Shown here: positions 42,167 to 50,939 of the stretch, one piece after another
How the letters are laid out: each line of letters opens with the position of its first letter
Numbering within the stretch: position 1 is the stretch's first letter
Assembly: GCF_026625845.1 (NCBI RefSeq)
Contig: NZ_CP113066.1
Span: forward strand, 2,418,001 to 2,482,000
Source of the DNA: Agrococcus sp. SL85
GTDB taxonomy: Bacteria > Actinomycetota > Actinomycetes > Actinomycetales > Microbacteriaceae
Length of the DNA stretch: 64,000 nucleotides
Reading direction: 5' to 3'
Translations under genes and position numbers: made by a program
The notes under the pieces: generated by a model
The model's database searches: none
Told to the model about the DNA's origin: nothing
Seen by the model: the letters and a program-made list of their open reading frames with translations, nothing else

Positions 42167-42212
42167 GCGCGCGGGAGGGCGCGGAGCCGCAGCCCCGCGC
42201 CCTCCCGCGCGC
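42167..42212 (-). terminator. 18-bp perfect hairpin after the APC permease gene
   Basis: GCGCGCGGGAGGGCGCGG (42167-42184) pairs perfectly with 42195-42212 across a 10-base loop. It lies 8 bases past the permease stop on the minus strand and is the strongest inverted repeat seen in the window. Confidence 0.7.
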
Positions 42213-42220
42213 CCCGCCGG

Positions 42221-43753
42221 CTACTGGTGCTCGGCGCGTCCGGCCGCGCCGGCCCCCTCCTCGGCGCGCGCCGGATCGGCGGCGTCGCCGCCCCGGATGC
42301 CTGCGGCGGCGAGGTTGCGGCGCACGATGGGCCAGAACAGCACGAGCGCGCCCGCGGCGATGCAGCTCGTGAGCACCTGCGTGCGGCCGCTCTCGGTCGT
42401 GAGCATGATGCCGACGATGCCGATCGCGCCGAGGATCACGACGATGTTGAGCCACGGGAAGAGCCACACCTTCAGCGTGAGCGCCTCGCGCTCCTCGGGG
42501 GTCATGCGCAGGCGCAGGCGCCACTGGGTCACGGCGATGAACACGTAGACGAACAGCGCCACGAGGCCCGTGGAGTTCATGATGAACTCGTAGATGCCCG
42601 AGCCCGGCGCCAGGAAGTTCACGACGGTGGCGACGAGGCCGCCGACGGTGGAGGCGACGACCGCGAGCACGGGCACGCCGCGGCTGCTGCGCTTCGCGAC
42701 CGCCCTGGGGGCGAGCCGCTGCTCGGCGAGCGCCGCGAACATGCGCGAGGCCGAGTACGTGCCCGAGTTCAGCACCGAGATGACCGCGGTGAAGATGACG
42801 AGCGACATGATCGTCTCGGCGCCAGGCACGCCGAAGAGGTCGAAGACGTAGCTGAAGGGCGCGATAACGTCCGGCGAGGGCAGCTCGTCCCACGGCACGA
42901 TCGTCACGATGATGAGCACCGCGCCGACGTAGAAGAGCATGACGCGCCAGATGACGGTGTGCGCCGCCTGCTTGACGCCCTTGGCGGGGTCCTCCGACTC
43001 GGCCGCGGCCATGACGGCGATCTCGGTGCCGAAGTAGGAGAAGAGCACGAGCGCGACGCTCGAGAGGACGACGCCGAAGCCGTTCGGCATGAAGCCGCCG
43101 TGCGACCAGAGGTTGTCGACCGAGAGCGTCGCGTCGGGCCACAGGCCCAGCACGAAGAGCACGCCGGCGGCGAGGAAGACGACGATCGCGACGACCTTGA
43201 TGCTCGCGAGCCAGAACTCCGTCTCGCCGAACGAGCGCAGCGAGATGAGGTTCGTGGTGACGAAGATGGCGAGCAGGATGAGCGAACCCGCCCAGGCGGG
43301 CAGCGCCGGGAACCAGCTGTTCAGCATCCCGCCGCCGACGACCGCCTCGTAGGCGATGACGCCCACCCAGAAGTACCAGTAGAGCCAGCCGACGACGTAC
43401 GCGGCCCAGTTGCCGAGGCCGACGCGGGCGTACTCCATGAACGAGCCCACGGCGGGGCGCGCAGCCGCCATCTCGCCCAGCATGCGCATGGCGAGGAAGA
43501 CCAGCAGGCCGCCGATGAGGTACGAGAGCGTCGCCGCGGGGCCCGTCGTCGCGATGATGTTGGCCGAGCCGACGAAGAGGCTCGCGCCGATGATGCCGCC
43601 GAGCGTGATCATCGTCACGTGGCGGGAGCGCAGCTTCTTGCCCGCGCCCGCCTCGGCGGCTGCGCCCTCGGCGGCCGCCCCCTGGGGCGGCTCGGTCGTG
43701 GCGGGGCGGTCGGCGCGGGCGCGGCGCCCGCCGATGCCGGGGATGCGTGCCAT
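42221..43753 (-). CDS. APC family amino acid permease (GabP/AroP type)
   Basis: 510-aa amino acid-polyamine-organocation transporter with twelve predicted helices. The first helix is the family signature RHVTMITLGGIIGASLFVGSANIIATTGPAATLSYLIGG, followed by LGEMAAARPAVGSFMEYARVGLGNWAAYVVGWLYWYFW and FSYFGTEIAVMAAAESEDPAKGVKQAA, as in GABA, lysine and aromatic permeases of the AAT group. The N-terminal 45 residues are a charged/Ala-rich cytoplasmic leader. GAAGGAG precedes the ATG. It is divergent from a LysR gene that probably controls it together with the aminotransferase operon. Confidence 0.88.
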   Translation of the reverse strand: MARIPGIGGRRARADRPATTEPPQGAAAEGAAAEAGAGKKLRSRHVTMITLGGIIGASLFVGSANIIATTGPAATLSYLIGGLLVFLAMRMLGEMAAARPAVGSFMEYARVGLGNWAAYVVGWLYWYFWVGVIAYEAVVGGGMLNSWFPALPAWAGSLILLAIFVTTNLISLRSFGETEFWLASIKVVAIVVFLAAGVLFVLGLWPDATLSVDNLWSHGGFMPNGFGVVLSSVALVLFSYFGTEIAVMAAAESEDPAKGVKQAAHTVIWRVMLFYVGAVLIIVTIVPWDELPSPDVIAPFSYVFDLFGVPGAETIMSLVIFTAVISVLNSGTYSASRMFAALAEQRLAPRAVAKRSSRGVPVLAVVASTVGGLVATVVNFLAPGSGIYEFIMNSTGLVALFVYVFIAVTQWRLRLRMTPEEREALTLKVWLFPWLNIVVILGAIGIVGIMLTTESGRTQVLTSCIAAGALVLFWPIVRRNLAAAGIRGGDAADPARAEEGAGAAGRAEHQ

Positions 43754-43982
43754 GGCAGCGCTCCTTCGTCCGTGGGTGCTGCCGCGCGGGCGTCGCGCGA
43801 CGCCTGCCGACACTACGCGCCGGGCCATGCGCCCGCGCGCGGCGCCCGGGCGGCGCCCGCGACCGGTGGTCGTCGGGGATCGTGACGGATCGCGCCCCCG
43901 CCTACTGTGGTGCTGACGGATCCGCGCGGCCGCCGCGCCGCGCGTCAGGGCGCAGCCCGGATGGCCACGAGACGGAGGCGCG

Positions 43983-44861
43983 ATGCTCGACCTGCACCGG
44001 CTGACGCTGCTGCGCGAGGTGTGGCTGCACGGCGGCATCACGGCCGCGGCGCGTGCGCTCTCCTACAGCCACTCGGCCATCTCGCAGCAGCTCGCGCAGC
44101 TCGAGCGCGAGACCGGCACGCAGCTGCTCGAGCGCGTCGGGCGCACCGCGCGCCTCACGCCCGTCGGGGTCGAGCTCGTGCGCAACACCGAGGCGATCCT
44201 CGCCGCGGTCGAGCGGGCGGAGGCCGACCTCGCGACCGCGCACGAGCGCGCGCAGGGCGTCGTGACGCTCGCGGCCTTCGCGTCGATCAGCCGCATCGCC
44301 CTGCCGGGGGTGCTCGCGCGCCTGCGCGAGGAGTACCCGGGCCTCGACGTGCGCATCCGCCTGTCGACGCCCGAGGAGGCCGCGGCGCAGCTCGTGAGCC
44401 ACCAGGTCGACGCGGTGCTCACCGACGCCTTCCCCGGCACCGCCGACAGCCTGGGCTCGGGGGTGCGGTCGTGGCTGCTCGCCCGCGACCCCATCCGCTG
44501 CTACCTGCCCGAGGGCGTCGACCCGGGCGACCTCGAGCAGCTGCGCGCGGTGCCGTGGGTCATGGAGCCCGCCTCGGCCGCGTCGACCCAGTGGGCGCTG
44601 CGCGTGTGCCGCGAGCTGGGCGTCGAGCCGCGGATCGCGCACGAGTCGTCGGACGTGCTGTTCCACCTGCGGATGGTCGAGGGCGGCCTCGCCGCCGCCT
44701 TCCTGCCGGACACCGTCGTGCGGGAGGCCGGCGCCTCGCTGCGGCCGAGCGACGTGCTGCCCGCCGATCAGCACCGCAGCATCCTGTTCGTCGCGCGGGC
44801 GGGCGCCCATCGGCACCCCGCGCTCGAGGCGCTGCGGCACGCGGTGGAGCGCGAGCTCTAG
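43983..44861 (+). CDS. LysR family regulator
   Basis: 292-aa LysR-type transcription factor. The N-terminal winged helix LTLLREVWLHGGITAAARALSYSHSAISQQLAQLERETGTQLLERVGRTARLTPVG is complete, followed by the type-2 periplasmic-binding-like effector domain. GGAGG sits just before the ATG. It is flanked by a divergent APC permease and, downstream, an aminotransferase-aldehyde dehydrogenase pair. The effector is probably the amine or amino acid taken up and degraded by those genes (inference). Confidence 0.9.
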   Translation: MLDLHRLTLLREVWLHGGITAAARALSYSHSAISQQLAQLERETGTQLLERVGRTARLTPVGVELVRNTEAILAAVERAEADLATAHERAQGVVTLAAFASISRIALPGVLARLREEYPGLDVRIRLSTPEEAAAQLVSHQVDAVLTDAFPGTADSLGSGVRSWLLARDPIRCYLPEGVDPGDLEQLRAVPWVMEPASAASTQWALRVCRELGVEPRIAHESSDVLFHLRMVEGGLAAAFLPDTVVREAGASLRPSDVLPADQHRSILFVARAGAHRHPALEALRHAVEREL

Positions 44862-44936
44862 CGTCAGGGAGCCTCCCGCTGATGCGTCAGCAGAAGCGAC
44901 GAGCAACGGTCAGGAAGCGTCGCTTCCTCTGACGCG
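44861..44936. promoter_or_regulatory. Two related inverted repeats upstream of the aminotransferase
   Basis: Unit 1, 44861-44885: GCGTCAG...CTGATGC arms around GGAG/CTCC. Unit 2, 44909-44933: GTCAGGAAGC and GCTTCCTCTGAC arms (7-bp perfect core AGGAAGC/GCTTCCT). They share GTCAGG(G/A)AG half-sites. They could be LysR binding sites for the 45005 operon, and unit 1 could also act as the lysR terminator. Confidence 0.45.
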
Positions 44937-45004
44937 ACGCGCGGCCTAGCGTGGCAGCCAGCGGTGCCTGGGCACCGCGACGCATCGTCACGAAGGAGTC
45001 TCCG

Positions 45005-46303
45005 ATGACCGTCACCGACGCCACGCGCGCCGCCGCCCCCGGCCGCCTGCTCGACGCGCCCGCCCTGTGGCCCGCGCAGGCGCACACCCCGACGGTCATC
45101 GGCCGCCAGCTCGTCATCGAGCGCGGCGAGGGCGCCTACGTCGTCACCGCCGACGGCCGCCGCCTCTTCGACGGCACCGCGGGCCTCTGGCACGCCAACG
45201 TCGGCCACGCGCACCCCGAGCTCGCGCGCGCCGCGTTCGAGCAGATGCAGCGGCTCGAGACCTACCACCAGTTCGCGCGCTACACGAACGATCGCGCCCT
45301 CGCGCTCGGCGAGCGCCTCGCGGGCATCTCGCCCATCGCGCGGCCCAAGGTGCTGCTGAGCTCGGGCGGCTCGGACGCCGTCGACCTCGCGTGCAAGATC
45401 GCGCGCCGCCACTGGCAGCGCGAGGGACGCTCCGAGAAGACCGTCATCCTCAGCCGCGAGTTCTCGTACCACGGCCTCCACGCCTACGGCACGAGCATCG
45501 CCGGCCTCGACTTCAACCGCGAGGGCTACGGCACCGACTCCCTCGTGCCCGAGACCGCGCGCGTGCCGCTGCACGACCTCGACGCGCTCGAGGCGACGAT
45601 CGCCGAGATCGGCGCCGAGCGCATCGCCGCCTTCGTCACCGAGCCCGTGCAGGGCACGGGCGGCGTCAACCCGCCGCGACCGGGCTACTTCGAGCGCCTC
45701 CAGCGCATCCTCCGCGAGCACGACATCCTGCTCGTGCTCGACGAGGTCATCACGGGCTTCGGCCGCACCGGCACGATGTTCGCCGCCGAGCGCTACGGCA
45801 TCGAGCCCGACCTGCTCACCTTCGCGAAGGGCGTCACCTCCGGCTACGCGCCGCTCGGCGGCGTGCTCGCCGCGCCCCGCATCTGGGAGCCCTTCTTCAT
45901 CGACGCGGCCGAGACGCCCGTGCTGCGCTGGGGCGCCACGTACTCCGGGCACGCGACGGCCTCGGCGGTCGCGCTCGCGCACCTCGACATCCTCGAGCGC
46001 GACGCGCTCGTGCCGCGCGTCGCCGCGCTCGAGCGCGTGCTCGAGCTCGAGCTCGCGGGCCTCGCCGCGCGCCGCCCCGAGGTCGTGGAGGTGCGCTCGG
46101 CCGGGCTCCTCGGCGGCGTCTCGCTCGTCGACGGGCTGCCCGCCGAGCGCGTGACCGACGCGCTCGTCGAGCTGGGCTTCATCTCGCGGCCGCTGCGAGG
46201 CAACACGCTGCAGCTCAGCCCGCCCTTCATCGTCGACGACGCCGAGATCGTCTCGTTCGTCGCCGCCATCGAGCACGCGATCGCCGAGGAGGCCGCACGA
46301 TGA
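45005..46303 (+). CDS. Class III aminotransferase (omega-amino acid/GABA-pyruvate type)
   Basis: 432-aa PLP-dependent class III (subgroup II) aminotransferase: DGTAGLWHANVGHAHPELARAAFEQMQRLETYHQF, SSGGSDAVDLACKIARRHW, FVTEPVQGTGGVNPP, the LLVLDEVITGFGRTGTMFAAERYGIEPDLLTFAKGVTSGYAPLG segment where K of FAKG holds the cofactor, and GATYSGHATASAVALAHL. This is the pattern of pyruvate-using omega-transaminases (beta-alanine, putrescine or GABA). AAGGAG precedes the ATG. It overlaps the aldehyde dehydrogenase gene by ATGA, so amine and semialdehyde steps are coupled. Confidence 0.9.
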   Translation: MTVTDATRAAAPGRLLDAPALWPAQAHTPTVIGRQLVIERGEGAYVVTADGRRLFDGTAGLWHANVGHAHPELARAAFEQMQRLETYHQFARYTNDRALALGERLAGISPIARPKVLLSSGGSDAVDLACKIARRHWQREGRSEKTVILSREFSYHGLHAYGTSIAGLDFNREGYGTDSLVPETARVPLHDLDALEATIAEIGAERIAAFVTEPVQGTGGVNPPRPGYFERLQRILREHDILLVLDEVITGFGRTGTMFAAERYGIEPDLLTFAKGVTSGYAPLGGVLAAPRIWEPFFIDAAETPVLRWGATYSGHATASAVALAHLDILERDALVPRVAALERVLELELAGLAARRPEVVEVRSAGLLGGVSLVDGLPAERVTDALVELGFISRPLRGNTLQLSPPFIVDDAEIVSFVAAIEHAIAEEAAR

Positions 46304-47784
46304 CCACGACCGCCCCGCAGCAGGCGCTCGTCGCCGCCGATCCCGAGCGCGTCGCGAACGCCGATCGCACGATCGCACGCATGGCGCTCCCCGCCGAGGG
46401 CCTCGCCGTCGAGGACCCCTCGACGGGCGAGCGGATCGCGACGATCGTCGACGTCGACGTCGACGGAGCGCTCGAGGCCGTCGCCGTCGCCGACGCCGCT
46501 GGCCGCGCCTGGGCCCGCACGACCCCGCGGCAGCGCGCCGACGTGCTCCACGCCTGGTACGCGATGCTCATCGACCGCGCCGACGAGCTCGCGCACCTCA
46601 TCGTGCGCGAGATGGGCAAGCCGCTCGCCGAGGCGCGCGCCGAGGTGCAGTACGCCGCCGACTTCGTGCGCTGGTACGCCGAGGAGGCCGTGCGGCCCCG
46701 GGGCGACTACCGCGACGCCCCCGGCGGCGGCGCCCAGATCGTGACCCGCCGCTCCCCCGTCGGCCTCTCGGTGCTCATCACGCCCTGGAACTTCCCGCTC
46801 GCGATGGCCACGCGCAAGATCGCCCCGGCGATCGCGGCCGGCAACGCCGCGATCGTGAAGCCCGCGACGCTGACGCCGCTCACGACGCTGCTCGCGGTCG
46901 AGCTCGGCCGCCGCGCAGGCATCCCGGAGGAGCTCGTGCACGTCGTCACGACCTCCCGCTCCTCCGCCTTCAGCGAGGCGGTGCTGCGGGATCCGCGCGT
47001 GCGCAAGGTGTCGTTCACGGGCTCGACGCCCGTGGGCCGCACGCTGCTCGCGCTCGCCTCCGAGCAGGTGCTGCGCGCCTCGATGGAGCTGGGCGGCAAC
47101 GCGCCGCTGCTCGTCTTCGACGACGCCGACCTCGAGCGCGCCGTCGAGGGCACGCTCGCGGCGAAGCTGCGCAACGGCGGCCAGTCGTGCGTGGGCGCCA
47201 ACCGCATCTACGTGCAGGACGGGATCGCCGACGCCTTCGTCGAAGCGCTCGCCGAGCGGCTCGCCGGCATCCGCGTGGGCTCCGGCTTCGGGGAGGGCGT
47301 GCAGCTCGGACCGCTCATCGACGACCGCGCCGTGCGCTCGATGGCGGCGCTCACCGAGGACGCCGTCGCGCGCGGCGCCGAGCTGCGCACGGGCGGCTCG
47401 GCGATCGCCGGCGCGGGCCACTGGTTCCAGCCGACGCTGCTCGACCGCGTGCCGTCGGACTCGCGGATCGCGCAGACCGAGATCTTCGGCCCCATCGCGG
47501 CGGTGCAGCGCTTCTCGACCCAGGCCGAGGCGATCGCCCGCGCGAACGACACCGAGCTCGGGCTCGCGGGCTACGTCTTCACCGAGTCGCTCGACCGCGC
47601 GCTCGACGTCGCCGACCGCCTCGAGACCGGCATCGTCGGCATCAACCAGGGTGTGCCCTCGAACGCCGCGGCGCCCTTCGGCGGCATCAAGGCCTCCGGC
47701 ATGGGCCGTGAGGGCGGCGCCGAGGGGCTCGAGGAGTACGAGAGCATCCGCTACTACAGCATCGCCCGCCGCCGCACGCGCTGA
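46300..47784 (+). CDS. NAD(P)-dependent succinate-semialdehyde-type dehydrogenase
   Basis: 494-aa aldehyde dehydrogenase. Conserved parts are SVLITPWNFPLAMATRKIAPAIAAGNAAIVKPATLTPLT, FTGSTPVGRTLLALA (cofactor loop), catalytic Glu in MELGGNAPLLVF, the nucleophile Cys in LRNGGQSCVGANRIYV, EIFGPIAAV and the end motif PFGGIKASGMGREGGAEGLEEY typical of GabD. It oxidises the semialdehyde from the aminotransferase to an acid. Fused to that gene by ATGA. A GC-rich hairpin follows at 47834. Confidence 0.92.
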   Translation: MTTTAPQQALVAADPERVANADRTIARMALPAEGLAVEDPSTGERIATIVDVDVDGALEAVAVADAAGRAWARTTPRQRADVLHAWYAMLIDRADELAHLIVREMGKPLAEARAEVQYAADFVRWYAEEAVRPRGDYRDAPGGGAQIVTRRSPVGLSVLITPWNFPLAMATRKIAPAIAAGNAAIVKPATLTPLTTLLAVELGRRAGIPEELVHVVTTSRSSAFSEAVLRDPRVRKVSFTGSTPVGRTLLALASEQVLRASMELGGNAPLLVFDDADLERAVEGTLAAKLRNGGQSCVGANRIYVQDGIADAFVEALAERLAGIRVGSGFGEGVQLGPLIDDRAVRSMAALTEDAVARGAELRTGGSAIAGAGHWFQPTLLDRVPSDSRIAQTEIFGPIAAVQRFSTQAEAIARANDTELGLAGYVFTESLDRALDVADRLETGIVGINQGVPSNAAAPFGGIKASGMGREGGAEGLEEYESIRYYSIARRRTR

Positions 47785-47833
47785 GGACGGCGTCGCTCGG
47801 GTCGCGCGTCCGGCGCGCGCCCGGCGACGTCTC

Positions 47834-47854
47834 GGGCGCGCCCTGCGCGCGCCC
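47834..47854 (+). terminator. Hairpin after the aldehyde dehydrogenase gene
   Basis: GGGCGCGC (47834-47841) and GCGCGCCC (47847-47854) form an 8-bp perfect stem with a five-base loop, 50 bases after the stop and 46 bases before the response regulator start. A second GC-rich palindrome precedes it. No T-run. Confidence 0.45.
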
Positions 47855-47899
47855 GGCCCGCGCGCGCCACAATCGGAGCATGCACCCGGGAGCCGCACC

Positions 47900-48568
47900 G
47901 TGACGAGCCCCTCGCGCGCGCCGAGACTGCTCTACGTCGAGGACGACGCCGAGATCGCGGCGATGACCTGCGAGGTGCTCGGCGAGCACTACGCGGTCGA
48001 CCACGTGGTCGACGTGCGCGGCGCGCGCGAGCGGATCGCCGCCGACCGCTACGACCTCGTGCTCGCCGACCGCCGGCTGCCCGACGGCGACGGCCTCGAC
48101 GTCGTCGCCGCGCTCCGGCGCGCCCGCATCACGACGCCGGTGCTGCTGCTCACGGCGCTCGACGCCGTGCGCGACCGCGTCGCGGGCCTCGACGCCGGCG
48201 CGAACGACTACCTCGCCAAGCCCTTCGACTTCGACGAGCTGCTCGCGCGGCTGCGCGCGCTGCGGCGCGGGTTCGCCGCGGGCGCCGAGCGCCGCGAGCT
48301 CGGCAGCTGGACCTTCGTGGCCGACCCCGCGGCGCTCTACGGCCCCGACGGCAGCCGGGTGCCGCTCACGGCGACCGAGGCCGCGCTGCTCTCGCTGCTC
48401 GCCGAGAGCCCCGACCACGTCTTCTCGCGCGACGAGATCCTCGCCTCGGTGCTGCGCGGCCAGTCGACCGGCTCGGTCGACGCGCTCGTGCACTACGTGC
48501 GGCGGAAGGCCGATCCCGGCATCGTCGACACCGTGCGCGGCCGCGGCTACCGGATCGGGGCGCCGTGA
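47900..48568 (+). CDS. OmpR/PhoB-type response regulator
   Basis: 222-aa two-domain regulator. Receiver: LLYVEDDAEIAA acidic pair, phosphoacceptor D57 in VLADRRLPDGDG, LLLTALDAV threonine and the K in LAKPFDFDELLAR. DNA-binding winged helix: VPLTATEAALLSLLAESPDHVFSRDEILASVL, ending DTVRGRGYRIG. The GTG at 47900 has GGGAG upstream. It overlaps the sensor kinase by GTGA. Target genes are unknown; the flavin electron-transfer module on the opposite strand is the nearest candidate. Confidence 0.9.
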   Translation: MTSPSRAPRLLYVEDDAEIAAMTCEVLGEHYAVDHVVDVRGARERIAADRYDLVLADRRLPDGDGLDVVAALRRARITTPVLLLTALDAVRDRVAGLDAGANDYLAKPFDFDELLARLRALRRGFAAGAERRELGSWTFVADPAALYGPDGSRVPLTATEAALLSLLAESPDHVFSRDEILASVLRGQSTGSVDALVHYVRRKADPGIVDTVRGRGYRIGAP

Positions 48569-49545
48569 GCGCCGCGCCCGACCCCGACGAGCGTCGCGTG
48601 CGGCAGGCGGCGCTGCGCGTCGGCCTCTGGATCGCCGCGGCCTCCGCGGCCGCGATCGCCGTCGGCGTCGCCGTGCTGCTCGCCGCGGTGCTGGGGCGCT
48701 CGCGGCCCGAGCGGCACGAGGGCGGGCCCGTGCCCGACGGCGACCGCGTCGTCGTCGACGTCGACGACCTCGTGCCCGTCGTGCTGCTGCTGGCGCTCGC
48801 GGGCGTCGTCCTGCTCGCAGGCATCGCGGTGCTCGCCGCGCGGCGCGCCGTGCGCCCGCTCGCGGAGGCGCTGCGAGGGCAGCGCGCGTTCGTCTCCGAT
48901 GCGAGCCACGAGCTGCGCACGCCGCTCACCGCGCTCTCGAGCCGCATCCAGATCGTCGAGCGCCGGCACGCGCGCGGCGAGCCGATCGACGAGCCGCTCG
49001 GGCGGCTGCGGCACGACGCCGCCGTCATGGACGACGTGCTCACCGACCTGCTGCTCGCGGCCGAGGGCGCCGGGGCTGCCGAGCGCAGCGCGGCCGTCGG
49101 CGCGGCGATGCGGGAGGCCGCGGCGCTGCTCGAGCCGCTCGGCGAGCCGCGCGGCGTCGCGATCGCGCTGCGCGACGAGGCCGGCGGGGCCGAGGTGCCG
49201 CTCGCGCCCGCGACCCTCTCGCGCGTGCTCGTCGCGCTCCTCGACAACGCCATCCAGCACGCACCCGACGGCTCGACCGTGACGCTCGCGGCGGCGATCG
49301 AGCACGACGGGATCGTGCTCCGCGTCGTCGATCGCGGCCGGGGGATCCCCGAGGCCGACCGGGAGCGGATCTTCGAGCGCTTCGCGCGCAGCGGCGAGCA
49401 CGGCCGACGGCGCGGCTTCGGCATCGGGCTCGCGCTCGTGCGCCAGGCCGTGGAGCGCGCGGGCGGCGACGTGCGCGTCGAGGCGAGCTCGGCGGACGGC
49501 ACGACCTTCCGCGTCGTCCTGCCCGCGGCGCACGCGCGCCGCTAG
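48565..49545 (+). CDS. Sensor histidine kinase
   Basis: 326-aa membrane kinase: helices at about 19-44 (VGLWIAAASAAAIAVGVAVLLAAVL) and 72-92 (LVPVVLLLALAGVVLLAGIAVLA) bracket a short 28-residue extracytoplasmic loop. The HisKA site H115 is in DASHELRTPLTAL. The HATPase region shows LDNAIQHAP (N box), DRGRGIPEADRERIFERF (G1/F) and GFGIGLALVRQAVE (G2). The tiny loop suggests sensing within or next to the membrane rather than a large ligand domain. GTG start in a GTGA overlap. It converges on apbE with shared CTAG stops. Confidence 0.9.
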   Translation: MSAAPDPDERRVRQAALRVGLWIAAASAAAIAVGVAVLLAAVLGRSRPERHEGGPVPDGDRVVVDVDDLVPVVLLLALAGVVLLAGIAVLAARRAVRPLAEALRGQRAFVSDASHELRTPLTALSSRIQIVERRHARGEPIDEPLGRLRHDAAVMDDVLTDLLLAAEGAGAAERSAAVGAAMREAAALLEPLGEPRGVAIALRDEAGGAEVPLAPATLSRVLVALLDNAIQHAPDGSTVTLAAAIEHDGIVLRVVDRGRGIPEADRERIFERFARSGEHGRRRGFGIGLALVRQAVERAGGDVRVEASSADGTTFRVVLPAAHARR

Positions 49546-50396
49546 GCCGCCGCGGCCCCGACGACCTCGGCGGGCCCGCTCCACCGCCGCACGCGGCCCT
49601 CGGGCGCGACGACCAGGCCGCAGCGCGTGCTCGCCTCGGCGATCCAGCCCAGGTCGTCGGCACCCGCGACGACGGCCGCGGTCGCCCAGGCGTCCGCCTC
49701 GGTCAGCCCGTCGGCGACGACCGTCGCGGCGAGCGCTCCCCGGGCTGCCAGGCCCGTGCGGGGATCGATGATGTGCGCGCCGCGCTCGGCGGTGCCCGAG
49801 GTCGCGACGGCGCCGTCGACGACGTCGACGACGGCGAGGAGGCCGGCCCCGGCAGGTGCGCCGCCGCCCTGCCCCTCGGGGCGCCGCGGGTCGGCGATCC
49901 CGATGCGCCACGACCAGTCGGCCCCGGCCGCGGTCGCGAGCTGCAGGTCGCCGCCCGCGCCCATCCCCGCGGCGATCGCGCCGGGCGCCTCCAGCAGCGG
50001 CACGAGGCGCTCGCGCACGGCGCGCTCCACGGCCCAGCCCTTCGCGATGCCGGTCGGGTCGAAGGCGAGCGGATCACCGGGGCCGCGCCAGCCGGCGCTC
50101 ACGAGGCCGCCCGTCGCGCGCTCGAGGGCGGCGCTCCGGGTCGCGAGCTCCCTCACGAGCGGGTGCGCGTCCTCGAGCCGCAGGCGACCGTCCGCGATCC
50201 GCCGCACCTCGGAGTCGTCGCGGTAGGTCGACGCGAGCCGGTCGATGAGGCGCATCTCCTCGACGGCGGCGTCGATCGCGCGCTCGACCGCGGGCACGAG
50301 CCGCGGCGCGGCCTCGGGCTCGAGGTGCACGTGGACGCTCAGCACCGTGCCCATCACCTGCTCGACGCGCACCACCCGGTGCGTCGGCAGGGTCAT
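49542..50396 (-). CDS. apbE: FAD:protein FMN transferase
   Basis: 284-aa ApbE family flavin transferase that attaches FMN from FAD to a Ser/Thr of exported proteins, Mg-dependent. Motifs: MGTVLSVHVHL, DPTGIAKGWAVERAV, MGAGGDLQLA, ATSGTAERGAHIIDPRTGLAARG (substrate/FAD site) and TVVADGLTEADAWATAAVVAG (metal site). It has no signal peptide, so it may act inside, or its N-terminus is not fully resolved. It overlaps the FMN-binding protein gene by ATGA; that protein carries the acceptor motif and is the obvious substrate. Confidence 0.92.
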   Translation of the reverse strand: MTLPTHRVVRVEQVMGTVLSVHVHLEPEAAPRLVPAVERAIDAAVEEMRLIDRLASTYRDDSEVRRIADGRLRLEDAHPLVRELATRSAALERATGGLVSAGWRGPGDPLAFDPTGIAKGWAVERAVRERLVPLLEAPGAIAAGMGAGGDLQLATAAGADWSWRIGIADPRRPEGQGGGAPAGAGLLAVVDVVDGAVATSGTAERGAHIIDPRTGLAARGALAATVVADGLTEADAWATAAVVAGADDLGWIAEASTRCGLVVAPEGRVRRWSGPAEVVGAAAA

Positions 50397-50923
50397 GCCC
50401 GGGCCTCGTCGAGCGCGCTCTGGAGCGACTGCTCGTAGCCGCGGCTCGTGAAGGTGGCGCCCGAGACCATCTGGACGTCGTCGCCCTGCGCCTCGAGCGT
50501 CGCGGCGACGAGCCGCGGCACCGCGAACTCGTTGATCTGACGATCGCGCGAGTTCGCGTCGGGGTAGGTCGGCACGTCGACGGCCGTGATGGTGCCGCCG
50601 CAGACGGTGATCGCCACCTGCACGGGGCCGTAGCGCGTCTGCACCGCGTCGCCCGTGTAGGTGCCGTCGGCGAGGCCTGATCCGGCTGCCGCGCCCGACG
50701 CGTCGCTCGAGGGTGCCGCCTGGCCTGTGCCGTCCTGGGCGGTGCCGGAGGCCGAGCCGGAGCCCGTGCCCGAGCTCGTGCCGGTGCCCGACGACGCGCT
50801 CGCGTCCGCCGCGCCGCCCTGGTCTGCGAGCACCTGCACCGCCTCGCCGGTGGAGGTGCGGTACCCCAGCAGCAGGACGAGCCCGGTCGCGGTGGCCAGC
50901 AGGCTGTAGATGATGCGCTTCAT
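50393..50923 (-). CDS. FMN-binding domain protein, covalent-FMN acceptor
   Basis: 176-aa membrane-anchored protein. A single N-terminal helix (IIYSLLATATGLVLLLGY) is followed by a 45-residue Gly/Ser/Thr/Ala linker rich in SGTGS repeats. The FMN-binding domain ends in S154-G-A-T157-F-T159-S, the SGATxTS sequence where ApbE attaches FMN to a threonine in such domains. It sits between apbE and a ferric-reductase-like gene on the same strand. The expected role is electron transfer on the outer side of the membrane from the reductase to an unknown acceptor. Confidence 0.88.
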   Translation of the reverse strand: MKRIIYSLLATATGLVLLLGYRTSTGEAVQVLADQGGAADASASSGTGTSSGTGSGSASGTAQDGTGQAAPSSDASGAAAGSGLADGTYTGDAVQTRYGPVQVAITVCGGTITAVDVPTYPDANSRDRQINEFAVPRLVAATLEAQGDDVQMVSGATFTSRGYEQSLQSALDEARA

Positions 50924-50939
50924 GGCGTGCTCCTCGGTC

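Noticed and set aside
47816..47870. tRNA or small RNA gene in the GC-rich gap before the response regulator
   Set aside because: Only simple GC palindromes are present; no cloverleaf or conserved T-loop can be drawn.
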